A DNA stretch of 22,356 bases, from the NCBI GenBank assembly GCA_003427395.1, contig BFEA01000131.1, positions 1,567,157 to 1,589,512 on the forward strand, in the 5' to 3' direction. Below are positions 1-7,935 of this stretch, piece by piece; within the stretch, counting starts at the first letter, position 1; the number at the start of each line of letters is the position of its first letter. The notes beneath the pieces are model-generated. The model saw nothing but the letters and a program-made list of their open reading frames with translations. It did not search any database and was not told the DNA's origin. The stretch is from Chara braunii (taxonomy: Eukaryota > Streptophyta > Charophyceae > Charales > Characeae). Both the position numbers and the translations under genes were made by a program.

Positions 1-180
1 GAGAGAGAGAGAGAGAGAGAGGAGCGATACAAGATTGTTGTGCGGTCCAAAGAAGAAAGCGGCCATAGCCACGGAGCTCGTTCCAAAGAAGAAAGCGGGT
101 ATCACGAAGGAGAGAGAAAGGTGAAGCGAAGGAGAAGGGAGGAGAGACGAGAGTGGAGGAAGGAGAGAGAAACCATAGAC
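1..180. repeat. (GA)n microsatellite and purine-rich low-complexity tract
   Basis: The first 20 bases are pure GA dinucleotides running off the window edge. The rest is mostly A/G on the + strand with GGAGAGAGA-like words. A 17-bp direct repeat (TCCAAAGAAGAAAGCGG) occurs at 46-62 and 82-98. Nothing coding is supported; long open frames here only reflect low complexity. Confidence 0.85.
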
Positions 181-299
181 TAGAAGGAGGGACAACGAGA
201 GTGGAGGAAGACATAGCCGGGGGTGCAGAGAGAAAGAAAGTGAGGACGAAGAGAAGCGAGGGTTGGTGAGGAAGGAGGTGCCGGCAGCCATAGCGGAAT

Positions 300-455
300 C
301 CAGGGTTGACCAAAGGGTTGACCAACATTGACCAAGACTTTGACCGGAGAGTTGACCAGCAAGTTGACCCGTGTGGACCAAGGCGTTGACTGGCAGGTTG
401 ACCAAGTGTTGACCAGCGTTGACCAGGGCTGCTGACCACGAATTGGACCAAGCTG
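300..455 (+). repeat. Degenerate TTGACC minisatellite
   Basis: Ten TTGAC cores are visible at 306, 318, 328, 340, 352, 364, 386, 398, 409 and 419, most within GTTGACCA. Three decayed variants (TGGACCA, CTGACCA) fill the remaining intervals. Spacing is mostly 10-12 bp, so this is a short-unit tandem array. TTGAC is the core of the W-box bound by WRKY factors in land plants; whether that matters here is unknown. It lies upstream of the gypsy gag start and could be part of that element's LTR or leader. Confidence 0.8.
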
Positions 456-1043
456 GAGTTGGTATATTCTCGCCAAGCCTTCAGCCTATCCCCTCGCCCT
501 ATGGATGTGCATTCACCCATGGTACTTGCTGAGTCTGTCTGTCTCTTCTTTCTGCATTGAGTCTCTTCTGTCTAGGTGATAGGAACTCTGTGTATGAAGG
601 ATAGAGCCTTGCTGACCAAACCCACACGGGCTGAGTAGGGCTAAAGTCCGTTTCTGACGACTCTACTGTCCTGGAGGACACGAACCCTCCCAAGGACCAG
701 TAGCGACCGGCGGGCTGCTCGGTGTGGCAGAAGGCCCAAAATCCGAGCTGTGGGCTGCACAACAAGCTGTCTAAGTCTTGAGAGGACTTGCTGATCACAT
801 CGTCCTGTCTGCGACGTTAAATAATTCCTGAGGAGTTACGGGGGATCTCCTTAAATGCCTCCTGATCAGCAGTAAGTCCTGTAGTGACAGCCTTAGTTTA
901 GGTCCAGGCTAGAGACCATAGCAGACAGGATCTTGTTAAGATTTTGTGGTCCTTGGATTGAGTCAGTTGTAAGTTGAGTCATTCACGGGTGTGAGTCTAA
1001 GTGGTGAGGAGTGGAACTGATTTTTGGTTGTGCACCTTTCACC
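456..1043 (+). other. Presumed 5' leader / LTR-derived region of the gypsy element
   Basis: This stretch has no convincing coding frame and ends directly at the gag start, so it is probably the untranslated leader, possibly with part of the 5' LTR. LTR ends cannot be fixed because no second LTR copy lies in the window, and I see no convincing primer-binding site. An imperfect inverted repeat pairs 784-797 with 863-879 (GCTGATCA/TGATCAGC core extended by GGACTT/AAGTCC with a 3-nt bulge), which could fold in the RNA. The attribution is by position only. Confidence 0.4.
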
Positions 1044-1424
1044 ATGGTTGAGACACGTAGTGGCAAGACTACCACCCCTTATACGAAAGCTCAGGAAGAG
1101 CCAGCCGCTGCCGTACTTAATGAGAGAAAAGAGAAGGAGGCCAAAAGAGAGAAAAGAGAAGGAGGCCAAGAAGGCGTTGATTAGGCAGGCCAAAAAGTTG
1201 GCCTTACAGCAGGAGCGGGCGGCGAAGACGAAGAAATTGGAGGAAGAGATGGAGAGACTGAGGAAGGAGGAGGAAGAGAAGATGAAGGAAGTAGAAGAAG
1301 AAGAGGTAGAAGAAGAGTAAAAGGAGGAGCCCTTGGAGAGAAGACGCACGGAGGAGAGAGGTGAGTTCAATGGCACAAAGGAAGAGGACTCGAGGCTGGT
1401 AAAAAAGATCTCTGAGTGGGTGGT
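1044..1424 (+). pseudogene. gag: gag, N-terminal fragment (broken)
   Basis: The chosen start is the ATG at 1044 in the context CACCATGG, giving a product that opens MVETRSGK. The following sequence is Lys/Glu-rich, highly charged and probably coiled coil, as in the N-terminal part of many gypsy Gag proteins. A 25-bp tandem duplication at 1122-1169 shifts the frame and leads to a stop at 1182-1184. The ancestral frame continues past the duplication with many EEE/KKK stretches to a TAA at 1318-1320. A stretch that still looks Gag-like (TEERGEF, KKISEWV) then runs to about 1424, where the first nested insertion begins. Gag forms the virus-like particle of the element; this fragment cannot be functional. 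Confidence 0.7.
1122..1169 (+). repeat. 25-bp tandem duplication causing a frameshift in gag
   Basis: The 23-nt word beginning GAGAGAAAAGAGAAGG is present at 1122-1144 and exactly again at 1147-1169, a period of 25. Twenty-five is not a multiple of three, so the duplication puts the downstream charged Gag segment out of frame with the ATG at 1044. Confidence 0.85.
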
Positions 1425-1512
1425 CCTGGATGGTCTTCAGGATTTTGAGATTCCTACTAACTCATCCTGAGGTGGTTTCGATGTTGTTATACTCAGTGAT
1501 CTGCGGTTGTCT

Positions 1513-1750
1513 GATGCCAGAGCGACGCTGGCCGGTGCTGGGGAGTTGCCCTGTAACCTTCAACGCGGGAGCGTGAGGCCTGGTAGAGAGATCTGGGGAT
1601 GCTTTGGGGTGGGCATTCCACGGGACACACAAGGGTTGCTGTCGGGAGGACACTGGTCGGAGCTGGGGTGAGTCGTGTTGCCCTGTAACCCAGCCGGATG
1701 TGGGGGCGTGAGGCCTGGAAGAGCTCGGGAGGGAGTAGGACAGTTTTGAA
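1513..1750 (+). repeat. Internal repeat of retroposon 1, copy 1 (two half-units)
   Basis: This segment matches 2222-2462 at an offset of about 709-711 bp. It is itself two related half-units starting at 1524 and 1649, each with CTGGYCGG, TTGCCCTGTAACC and GTGAGGCCTGG in the same order. Together with the second copy there are four related units. Open frames on the - strand over it are artefacts of repetition; I see no recognizable protein. Confidence 0.8.
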
Positions 1751-2221
1751 GGACTTCGGAAGGGTTTGTGAGGGATTTCAACATTTTTTGGAACATTTTC
1801 AGGACCCCTGCGACCTATTCTCATGCTTTTTTTTTTTTACTGTGAAGTGTTCTTACGTATCTTAAAAAGAGAATAAGGTGGGTGGGAGAAGGAAACGGTG
1901 GGATATCACGCGTCCTACTAGTGAAGGGGCTAGCTGGTAGGATTGGAGTATGGTACAGCAGCAGCAGAGATGGTGGCTCTGCTGCAGTTAGTCTTGCCGG
2001 AGAAAGGTGAAGAGGTTTGATGGGGGTTTCTCTGAGTCGATTTCTGAATTTTGTTGTAGTCACTTCAAAAAATTCTTAATCTGGCCCTAATTTCTTCGTC
2101 ATTTTCGAGATGGTTCTTGATACTTTTGGTAGTCTTGAGAATTCTTTAGGACTCTGGATACTTCTTGCAAAGCAGTCTACGCTTCCTTGATGCTGTTTAC
2201 TCGTGGATCTGTTGGTTTTTC

Positions 2222-2462
2222 GATGCCAGAACGACGCTGGCCGGTGCTGGGGGATTGCCCTGTAACCTGTTAATAGCAGGAGCGTGAGGCCTGGTAGAGA
2301 GATCTGGGGATGCTTTGGGCCGGGCATTCCAAGGGAAAACCAAGGGTTGTTGTCGGGACGACGCTGGCCAGAGCCGGGGTGAGTCGTGTTGCCCTGTAAC
2401 CTAGCAAGGTGGGGGCATGAGGCCTGGGAGAGCTCGGCAGAGAAGAAGACAGTATTAGAGAA
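2222..2462 (+). repeat. Internal repeat of retroposon 1, copy 2 (two half-units)
   Basis: Half-units start at 2233 and 2360, matching those at 1524 and 1649. Similarity to copy 1 extends left for at least 50 bp (GATG.TGTT.TACTC, GATCTG) and right for about 80 bp, so the duplicated unit is larger than the conserved core. Confidence 0.8.
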
Positions 2463-2670
2463 TTTTAGAGTGTTTTTGTGGGGGGCTTCCAGGGGTTCTG
2501 AGCTTTTGGGACTCCCACTAATGGCTGCTTGAGTAGCCCAGTAATAGGTTGGCAGGTTATCAGCTATCCGGTGTTTTTCACAATTTTTCCTGAAGTCTTT
2601 TCATAGTTCTCAAATTGTTCTTAGCCGAAGCCAGGCCTTGGCACTTCAAATCACTTGTATATTTCTATAT

Positions 2671-2724
2671 GGGACGCTGGGCCCGGTTCCCAGCACGTGT
2701 TGCTCCCCACGAATAGACTGGAGC
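2671..2724 (+). other. Conserved 3' tail of retroposon 1, with hairpin
   Basis: A 54-bp block just before the poly-A matches a 49-bp block at 6540-6588 in the second nested insertion. The shared words are GGGAYGCTGG, TGCTCCCCAC and AATAGA. Inside it GCTGGG (2676-2681) pairs with CCCAGC (2689-2694) around a 7-nt loop. A short conserved 3' structure is what a reverse transcriptase uses to recognise its template in several LINE/SINE pairs; that role here is inference. Confidence 0.65.
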
Positions 2725-2758
2725 ATTTGTCACAGGAAAAAAAAAAAAAAAAAAAAAA

Positions 2759-4165
2759 GTTAACTTATCTCTGGGAGAGGAGGAAGAGGCCATGTTGTAT
2801 GTTCCCCCAGAGAAGGAAGCCGTAATTAAGGAGTGGGAAGCGGAACAAAATCCCTTAAGACGCCAGACAATCGAGGAGCAGAAGAAGTTAGAATGGAAAT
2901 TGTCTTATGAGGGAGAGGAAAAGGAGGATGGATAGCAAGGAAATTGGAGGTGCTCAAGGAGCAACGAGCACAGATCCAGGCACAAGCTGATATACAAGGG
3001 AAATTAGATATTATGTCCAGGAACATTGAGCTCTTAGCCAAGGCCTGGGAGGACCCGTATCAGTTTTCGAGAGCCCAAGATATGACCTTACACTCCATAC
3101 GCTTAGGCTTCCGAGATTTCGCACGTGAGATGATGCGGCACGTAGGTGCCGAGGTGCAGGCGAGATTGGAGGGCACGGAGAAGTTTTGTACAGGCGTCAT
3201 TGAGAGCGCAAAGCTGGCTGTGCCAAAGGAGGAAGAGCTACGCCCCCGTAGAGAGCCCCTTAAGATGAAGTTTCCTGAGTCCTACGGCGGGAAGAAAGAG
3301 GAAAATTTCGATAATTGGGAGGGCAATGTAAATACATAGGTTTATTTACAGCACAGTGTGCCAGAAGAACAGGTCCTCATCGCCTTTCAGGCCCTCAAGG
3401 ATGAGGCCGCCAGCTTTGCTAGATCGCTCGCTCGCGCTGCACAGTGCGAGAATAACATGGTCGCTTATTCTAAGCTCACCCCTCTCCCTGAGTTCTTTCG
3501 GCGCCTTAAGGAGCGATTTGCAGATGTCACGCGAGCCGTTAGGGCCTATGACAAACTGCAGACTATCCACTCACGCCAATGGAGGAGTGCCAGAGCACTC
3601 AAAGGCGTAATGGACAAGCTTGTAGCTGTCCCAGACCACGAAGTCCCTAAGCCCCATTTGGTCAATCTCTTCTTTCGTGCCATGCCAGAGCCCCTACAGG
3701 TGCACTTCTTTGAAAAGAGCCGACAACCCATACGATGCGTTAAGTAGAGAGGTGGTGTTGTTTGAGGCGTAGTCCATGCCAATATCCACTTTCTGGCACA
3801 AGGACCTGGACAAGGGTATAAAGTGAAAAGGTCGTACTATCTCTGGCCAGGTTAGGGCCAAGGATCATTTGATCCTTACGTTAGACGAAGGTGGTACGGA
3901 CGAGGTCCCATACACTCAGATTGAGTGGGGCCTAGAGGGGGAGGACAGTAGTGGAGGTCAGGGGAGGACCTATGCTGCTGTCACGGCTGGAGGTATGCCG
4001 CAAGGTAGAGGAGGCCAAGGCCAAGGGGGCCGGGCCTCAGGTGGCCGAGGACAGGGCGCTTAGGGAGTTGGCGTTAGAGGAAACCGCCAAGAGGGAGTAG
4101 AGGATTACTGCGGTGATCCTCGCCACATAATTAAATATTGTCCAAAGTACAGAGAAGCCTGGTAA
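2759..4165 (+). pseudogene. gag: gag, central and C-terminal part with zinc knuckle (broken)
   Basis: Gag reading resumes at 2759 with LSLGEEEEAM and continues through a well-kept central region (FSRAQD, SIRLGFRDFA, KKEENFDNW, LKDEAASFARSLA, DKLQTIHSRQWRSARALKG, LVNLFFRAMPE) typical of a retrotransposon Gag. A Gly/Arg-rich RNA-binding stretch (RGGQGQGGRASGGRGQG) at about 4009-4060 and a partial CCHC knuckle follow. Damage includes a frame change near 2910, TAG at 3337-3339, a frameshift near 3730, TAG at 3770-3772, TGA at 3824-3826, and further breaks between the Gly/Arg region and the knuckle. Open pieces are 2944-3339, 3358-3747 and 3869-4063. Gag would package element RNA; this copy cannot make an intact protein. 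Confidence 0.85.
4109..4141 (+). other. Partial CCHC zinc-knuckle coding motif
   Basis: The read CGDPRHIIKYC preserves the last three ligands (C-x4-H-x4-C) of a retroviral-type CX2CX4HX4C knuckle. The first Cys is not where it should be, three residues upstream (Glu there), so the knuckle is incomplete. It directly follows the Gly/Arg-rich Gag tail, as expected for a nucleocapsid domain. Confidence 0.65.
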
Positions 4166-4877
4166 ACAAAAGGAAACCACCCGTAGGGGTGGCAACTGCC
4201 CTTACCCCTAGGCCATGTGGGGAAGAGTGTGTGCACCATAGAGGAACTCCCAAACCACATGAGCCTAAAGTAGAGGTTGCTGGCCAGTACCTAGACACTT
4301 GTCCAGAGACTGCTTGCGTAAAAGTCCCTCTAGGTACTTCCCTCACAGGCGTGGCTGAAGGGTTGAAGGAGAGGATGCCTGCCTGGGCCAAGATGAAAAA
4401 GGATGCCAAAGGACAACTAGTTTTAGTAGACGTAGAGATTTTTAGAGGTAGAGTAAGGGCCCTTATAACAGTGGGGCCACCCATAACTATATCAGTAGGA
4501 AAGCGCTGCAGAAGTTAAAGCTAAACTCGAAAGTCCAAAAGTTAGCAAACCCTATAGTCAGTGTCCTCGCAAACAATCGCACAATGCGAGTCGAGGATTA
4601 CGTCGAGGGAGTCCAAGCGTACTTTCGCCTAGAGAAAGATGGGAAAGTGGAGAAAGATCTCCATTCCCCGACTCTCCTCGTAAAAGACAGTCTTCCTTTT
4701 GATATAGTCCTAGGAATGGACTGGGGAGAGGCCGCAGGGGCCACACTCCATTTGAGAGAGCAGGAATGTTGGCTCCCTAGTCCCACAAGTGAAGTTAAGA
4801 CTTCTCGCCTGTTCCATGTGTCTGGAGTAGACAACACCCTGGCACATTGCTGCCTCAGCGCTCCCACGTTCGCATGA
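4166..4877 (+). pseudogene. pol: pol, linker and aspartic protease (broken active site)
   Basis: Two open pieces on the + strand (4138-4518 and 4584-4877) read as a linker followed by a retropepsin-type aspartic protease. The first ends DVEIFRGRVRALI just before the active site. The expected D-S/T-G triad is destroyed by an apparent 1-nt deletion at 4467/4468, and shifting the frame there yields S-G-A and then continues into the second piece. The second piece ends with SLPFDIVLGMDW, which matches the conserved C-terminal part of gypsy proteases. A TGA at 4875-4877 ends it; the reading otherwise runs on into RT. The protease would cleave the Gag-Pol polyprotein. Confidence 0.75.
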
Positions 4878-5813
4878 TTAGTAAAGGGGCAGCAGTTAGA
4901 AGAGCAGGTTTTCGTAGCCTACGGAAGGCATGTCACTAGGCCTAAGGAGGAGACACCCATAGACCTTGCTATTGCCAAGTTGTTGGAAGAATATATAGAC
5001 CTAGTTAAGGCGCCTACAGGAATAGTGCTGTGGCCGATCTAGCATCGCATAGAGATAGAGCCTGGCAGTAGGACTCCTAAGGGAACGATTTACAGAATGT
5101 CCCCAAGGGAGTTAGAGGAGCTACGTAAGCAGTTAGACGAGCTCCTCGAGAAGGGTTGGATTAGGCCCAGTTCATCTCCATTTGGAGCACTTGTTCTCTT
5201 CGTCCCCAACAACGAGGGAGAGCTTAGAATGTGTATAGATGATAGGGGTCTTAATGCTATCACAGTGAAGAATGCAGAACCACTGCCACGTATACACGAT
5301 CTGTTAGACAGAGTGCAGGGCTGCAAGTATTTTTCGAAGATAGATTTAAACTCCGGCTATCATCAGATAGAGGTTCATTCTGATGATTAGTACAAGACAG
5401 CATTTCGGACTAGATACGGGCACTACGAGTTTATAGTTATGCCCTTTGGATTAACCAATGCGCCATCAACTTTCCAGTGCTGCATAAAAGATTTGTTTAG
5501 GCCGTGGTTAGATAGATTTGTTGTAGTATATCTAGATGATATTCTAGTGTTCAGCAAGAACCTCCAGGAGCATGAGGGTCATCTGAGGCAGGTCTTGGAG
5601 AAGCTTAGAGAGGCCAACTTCAAGATCAACGCAAAGCAGTGCGAGTGGGCCAAGACATAGGTTTTGTACCTGGGCCACGTCTTAGACGGAGACAGCGTTA
5701 GACCTGAAGACAGCAAAATCGCAGCGATTAGAGATTGGCCTACGCACCGCACACTGACAGAGTTGCGGATGTTCTTAGGCCTAGCTAATTACTATAGGAA
5801 GTTCGTCAGGAAC
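4878..5813 (+). pseudogene. pol: pol, reverse transcriptase (interrupted by stops and a nested insertion)
   Basis: One frame carries the [90 protein letters not shown] and LGLANYYRKFVRN in canonical order. The first catalytic Asp is at 5343-5345 and the YLDD box at 5529-5540, both intact. In-frame stops lie at 5040-5042, 5388-5390 and 5658-5660, all TAG where this family usually has Gln. The reading ends at 5813 where the second nested insertion begins. Similarity to Ty3/gypsy RT is unmistakable; activity is excluded. Confidence 0.93.
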
Positions 5814-6070
5814 ACACGAAATCCACACTCCTCAAAATAGTACCTCGAAGGGATTCAGAAGGCATACACCTCGGACAAGGCGACAATGTGTCCTCTGGTA
5901 CAGGGGCTGGGAGAAGCACATAGTATCCTGAGGAGCCACACGGGACAGGGAAACAACAAGCCGCTTCTGTGCAAAATAGGAAAGACGGAACAACGGAAGA
6001 CAAGGTTGTGGGTGATTTATCTGGTGGCCTTTTTGCAGAGTGGAGTAGACACCTTCTAGGGCTGCTCCCT

Positions 6071-6223
6071 TTGATACTTGCTCAAGTACTACGAACGGTT
6101 CATGATTCAAGGCATTGAGAGGGTATAGGGTTTAAAGGGTTTGAAACGGGCTTGATACTTACTCAAGAACCATGTATGGATCACGTTCTGGGTTTGAGAG
6201 GGTATAGGGTTTAAAGGGTTGAA
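6071..6223 (+). repeat. Two tandem ~80-bp units in retroposon 2
   Basis: TTGATACTTRCTCAAG opens each unit (6071 and 6152) and TGAGAGGGTATAGGGTTTAA closes each (6116 and 6195). The units are diverged but collinear. Confidence 0.8.
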
Positions 6224-6539
6224 ATGGGCAAGCACAGCTATGCTCAAATCAAGGGGGCGGCTGAGATTGGGCTACGCCTTTCTATCACTCACCCAAGGAT
6301 CGGGGATGGGTCTTCTGCATGTTCTGCGAGATCATTGGTACAAGGGTTAAATGGAGAGACCCACATACATCCAAGGGGGCTGCTGAGATAGGGCTGGGTT
6401 ACTAGATGAGAGGTGCTCCTAAGAAGGAATGGGTGACACTAGCAGCTCCATGGGATTTCGGAGCCCCAAGCTGAGTCTGAATTGAACGCAGCCCCGACAA
6501 ACAACAAACAGCATTCTCTGTATTGTACGATGTATCAAA

Positions 6540-6588
6540 GGGATGCTGGACCCGCCAGCAGGTGCTGCTCCCCACCAATAGATGGAGC
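6540..6588 (+). other. Conserved 3' tail of retroposon 2, with hairpin
   Basis: This block is homologous to 2671-2724. GCTGG (6545-6549) pairs with CCAGC (6555-6559) around a 5-nt loop, a shorter version of the hairpin in the other copy. Here a further ~80 bp separates the block from the poly-A, including a second possible stem (GGTGCTAG with CTAGCAACC, one bulge) and a CT-rich stretch. Confidence 0.65.
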
Positions 6589-6694
6589 CTCCCCGACGGT
6601 GCTAGATGTGTCTGCTCTTATCAGCACAGCTAGCAACCGATCGGGTTGTTCTCTCTCTGTCTCTCTCAAAAAAAAAAAAAAAAAAAAAAAAGGG

Positions 6695-7222
6695 AACTTC
6701 TCCACCATCGCTGCACCCCTTCGCAGGTTGCTAAAGAAAGGCAATTTGGAAGTGGGACAAGGACTGCACAGCTGCCCTGAAGAGATTGAAGTGGGCCCTG
6801 ATAGAATATCCAGTCTTGAAGGTAGCCAAACTGTCCCTGCCATTTGTTGTTACCACTGACGCCAGTCAGTATGGCATAGGCGTTGTTTTACAGGAAGATG
6901 ATGGCAATGGATATAGGCCCGTAGAGTTCATGTCCACCAGGATGCCTTCAGAAGAGGTGGCGACATCCACTTATGAAAGGGAACTCTACGCTCTCAGGCA
7001 AGCATTAGATCACTAGAAGCATTACTTGCTTGGGAGGCACTTCAAAGTCTATTCAGACCACGAGACTCTATGGTGGCTGAAGACTCAGGCCAAGATGACA
7101 CCTAAGCTTACTAGGTGGGCCGCAGAGTTAGACCAGTATGACTTTGAATTGAAGCCAGTTCAAGGGAAGTACAATGTAGTAGCGGACCCTCTGAGTAGAA
7201 GAGCTGATTACTTTGGGGCATA
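6695..7222 (+). pseudogene. pol: pol, RT connection and RNase H (broken)
   Basis: After the nested element the reading resumes with FSTIAAPL, then shifts frame near 6744. The RNase H domain follows: VVTTDASQYGIGVVL, TYERELYALRQALDH, FKVYSDHETLWWL and KYNVVADPLSRR. The expected catalytic acids are all present: Asp at 6858-6860, Glu at 6981-6983 and Asp at 7056-7058. A TAG at 7014-7016 interrupts the domain where relatives usually have Trp. RNase H removes RNA from the RNA/DNA hybrid during reverse transcription. Confidence 0.9.
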
Positions 7223-7935
7223 GTTCACTATCTAGATATAGGGAGAGACCTGCAACAGAAAGTTAGAGAGGCATATGCACAGGACCCTATCTATAGTGAT
7301 CTCTTCAAGAGAGTTGGGGAGGCCCCAGAGTCTGAGCCAAACTACCGCACTACTAATGGCTTATTATTCAAGAAGCCTAATGTAGTTGACCGCCTGTGCG
7401 TTCCCAACAGCGAAGAGATCCGGAGTTTGATCTTAGGGGAATGCCATGATTCAGAGGGACACTTTGGTTGGCAAAAGACACTAGCCAACCTCACGTGCGC
7501 GTACATCTGGCCTGGTATGAAAGCCGACTGCATAGAGTATGTCCGCAGTTGCAAAGTCTGTCAGCGAAACAAGACTACTACGCGAGCCCCTCTTGGTCTT
7601 CTCAGACCCTTGCCTATTCCTGATAGACCTGGAGATTCTGTGTCCATTGACTTTATGGATACTCAGGTCAAGAGTAGGCATGGCCAAAGTCAACTCATGG
7701 TCATATTTGATAGGTTTAGCAAATATGCAGTTTTTGTTCCTTTGCCTGCAGAGGCACGCACAGACTTAGCAGTTCAGAAGTTTTTTGACCACTATGGTTC
7801 CAAGCTGCTGATGTCATCTGGCCGTCATCCTGAGACTAACGGTCAGACTGAACAGATGAACAAGCTCCTGCAGCAAGTTCTGAGGATGTATATTAGACCT
7901 GATCAGATCAACTGGGATCAGATCGTAGCCATAGT
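7223..7935 (+). pseudogene. pol: pol, integrase (internal deletion and 3' truncation)
   Basis: After stops near 7222-7240 the frame changes and an integrase follows. The H2C2 zinc-binding domain is complete: His at 7445 and 7460, Cys at 7550 and 7559. The catalytic core has its first Asp (SIDFMD, 7649-7651) and its final Glu (NGQTEQ, 7850-7852), but the segment that normally carries the second Asp (usually within VSDRD) is absent. The two acids are 67 codons apart, about 30-40 fewer than usual. The gap appears in frame near 7790, between KFFDHY and GSKLLMSSG. Similarity ends after INWDQ near 7935; the open frame runs on to a TAG at 7976-7978 without recognizable content. No chromodomain is seen. 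Confidence 0.88.

Larger units (their letters stand above)
1425..2758 (+). mobile_element. Nested retroposon 1, inserted in gag, poly-A tailed
   Basis: About 1.33 kb without Gag similarity separates two Gag segments and ends in 22 A residues (2737-2758). Gag reading resumes immediately after as VNLSLGE. A poly-A end with no terminal repeat is typical of target-primed non-LTR retroposition or a SINE-like element. No reverse transcriptase or endonuclease motif is visible, so it is non-autonomous or a 5'-truncated copy. The first ~709 bp and the next segment are diverged copies of each other. The 5' boundary is uncertain: Gag similarity ends near 1424, but a TAACTCAT word near 1460 resembles TAACTTAT after the poly-A (2761), so a diverged target duplication there is an alternative. 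Confidence 0.7.
5814..6692 (+). mobile_element. Nested retroposon 2, inserted in RT/RNase H, poly-A tailed
   Basis: Pol reading stops after VRN at 5813 and resumes after a 24-A run (6668-6691) with NFSTIAAPL. GGAAC occurs on both sides (5809-5813 and 6693-6697), a possible 5-bp target-site duplication. The 0.88-kb body has no RT or endonuclease motif. It contains a direct repeat of about 80 bp (6071-6147 and 6152-6223, sharing GAGAGGGTATAGGGTTTAAA) and a 24-bp near repeat (6250-6273 and 6372-6395). Its 3' part shares a conserved tail with the insertion in gag. It is a non-autonomous or 5'-truncated non-LTR retroposon. Confidence 0.75.
1044..7935 (+). mobile_element. Degenerate Ty3/gypsy LTR retrotransposon with two nested insertions
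   Basis: The order Gag, zinc knuckle, protease, reverse transcriptase, RNase H, integrase on one strand defines a Ty3/gypsy (Metaviridae-type) element. Coding similarity is interrupted at 1425-2758 and 5814-6692 by unrelated sequence ending in poly-A. When those segments are set aside, the Gag and Pol reading resumes on the far side of each. The copy is dead: at least seven in-frame stops, several frameshifts and a truncated integrase. Similarity stops near 7935, after an integrase motif reading INWDQ, and no chromodomain or 3' LTR follows. Family resemblance suggests a charophyte-type element; this was not searched. Confidence 0.9.

Noticed and set aside
456-960. Primer-binding site or exact 5' LTR boundary
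   Set aside because: Candidate TGG words (for example 461 and 943) do not match a tRNA end I can name, and no second LTR is available for comparison.
1514-2327. Protein-coding frames on the - strand of retroposon 1
   Set aside because: They follow the internal repeats, lack any known motif and differ between repeat copies by indels that are not multiples of three.
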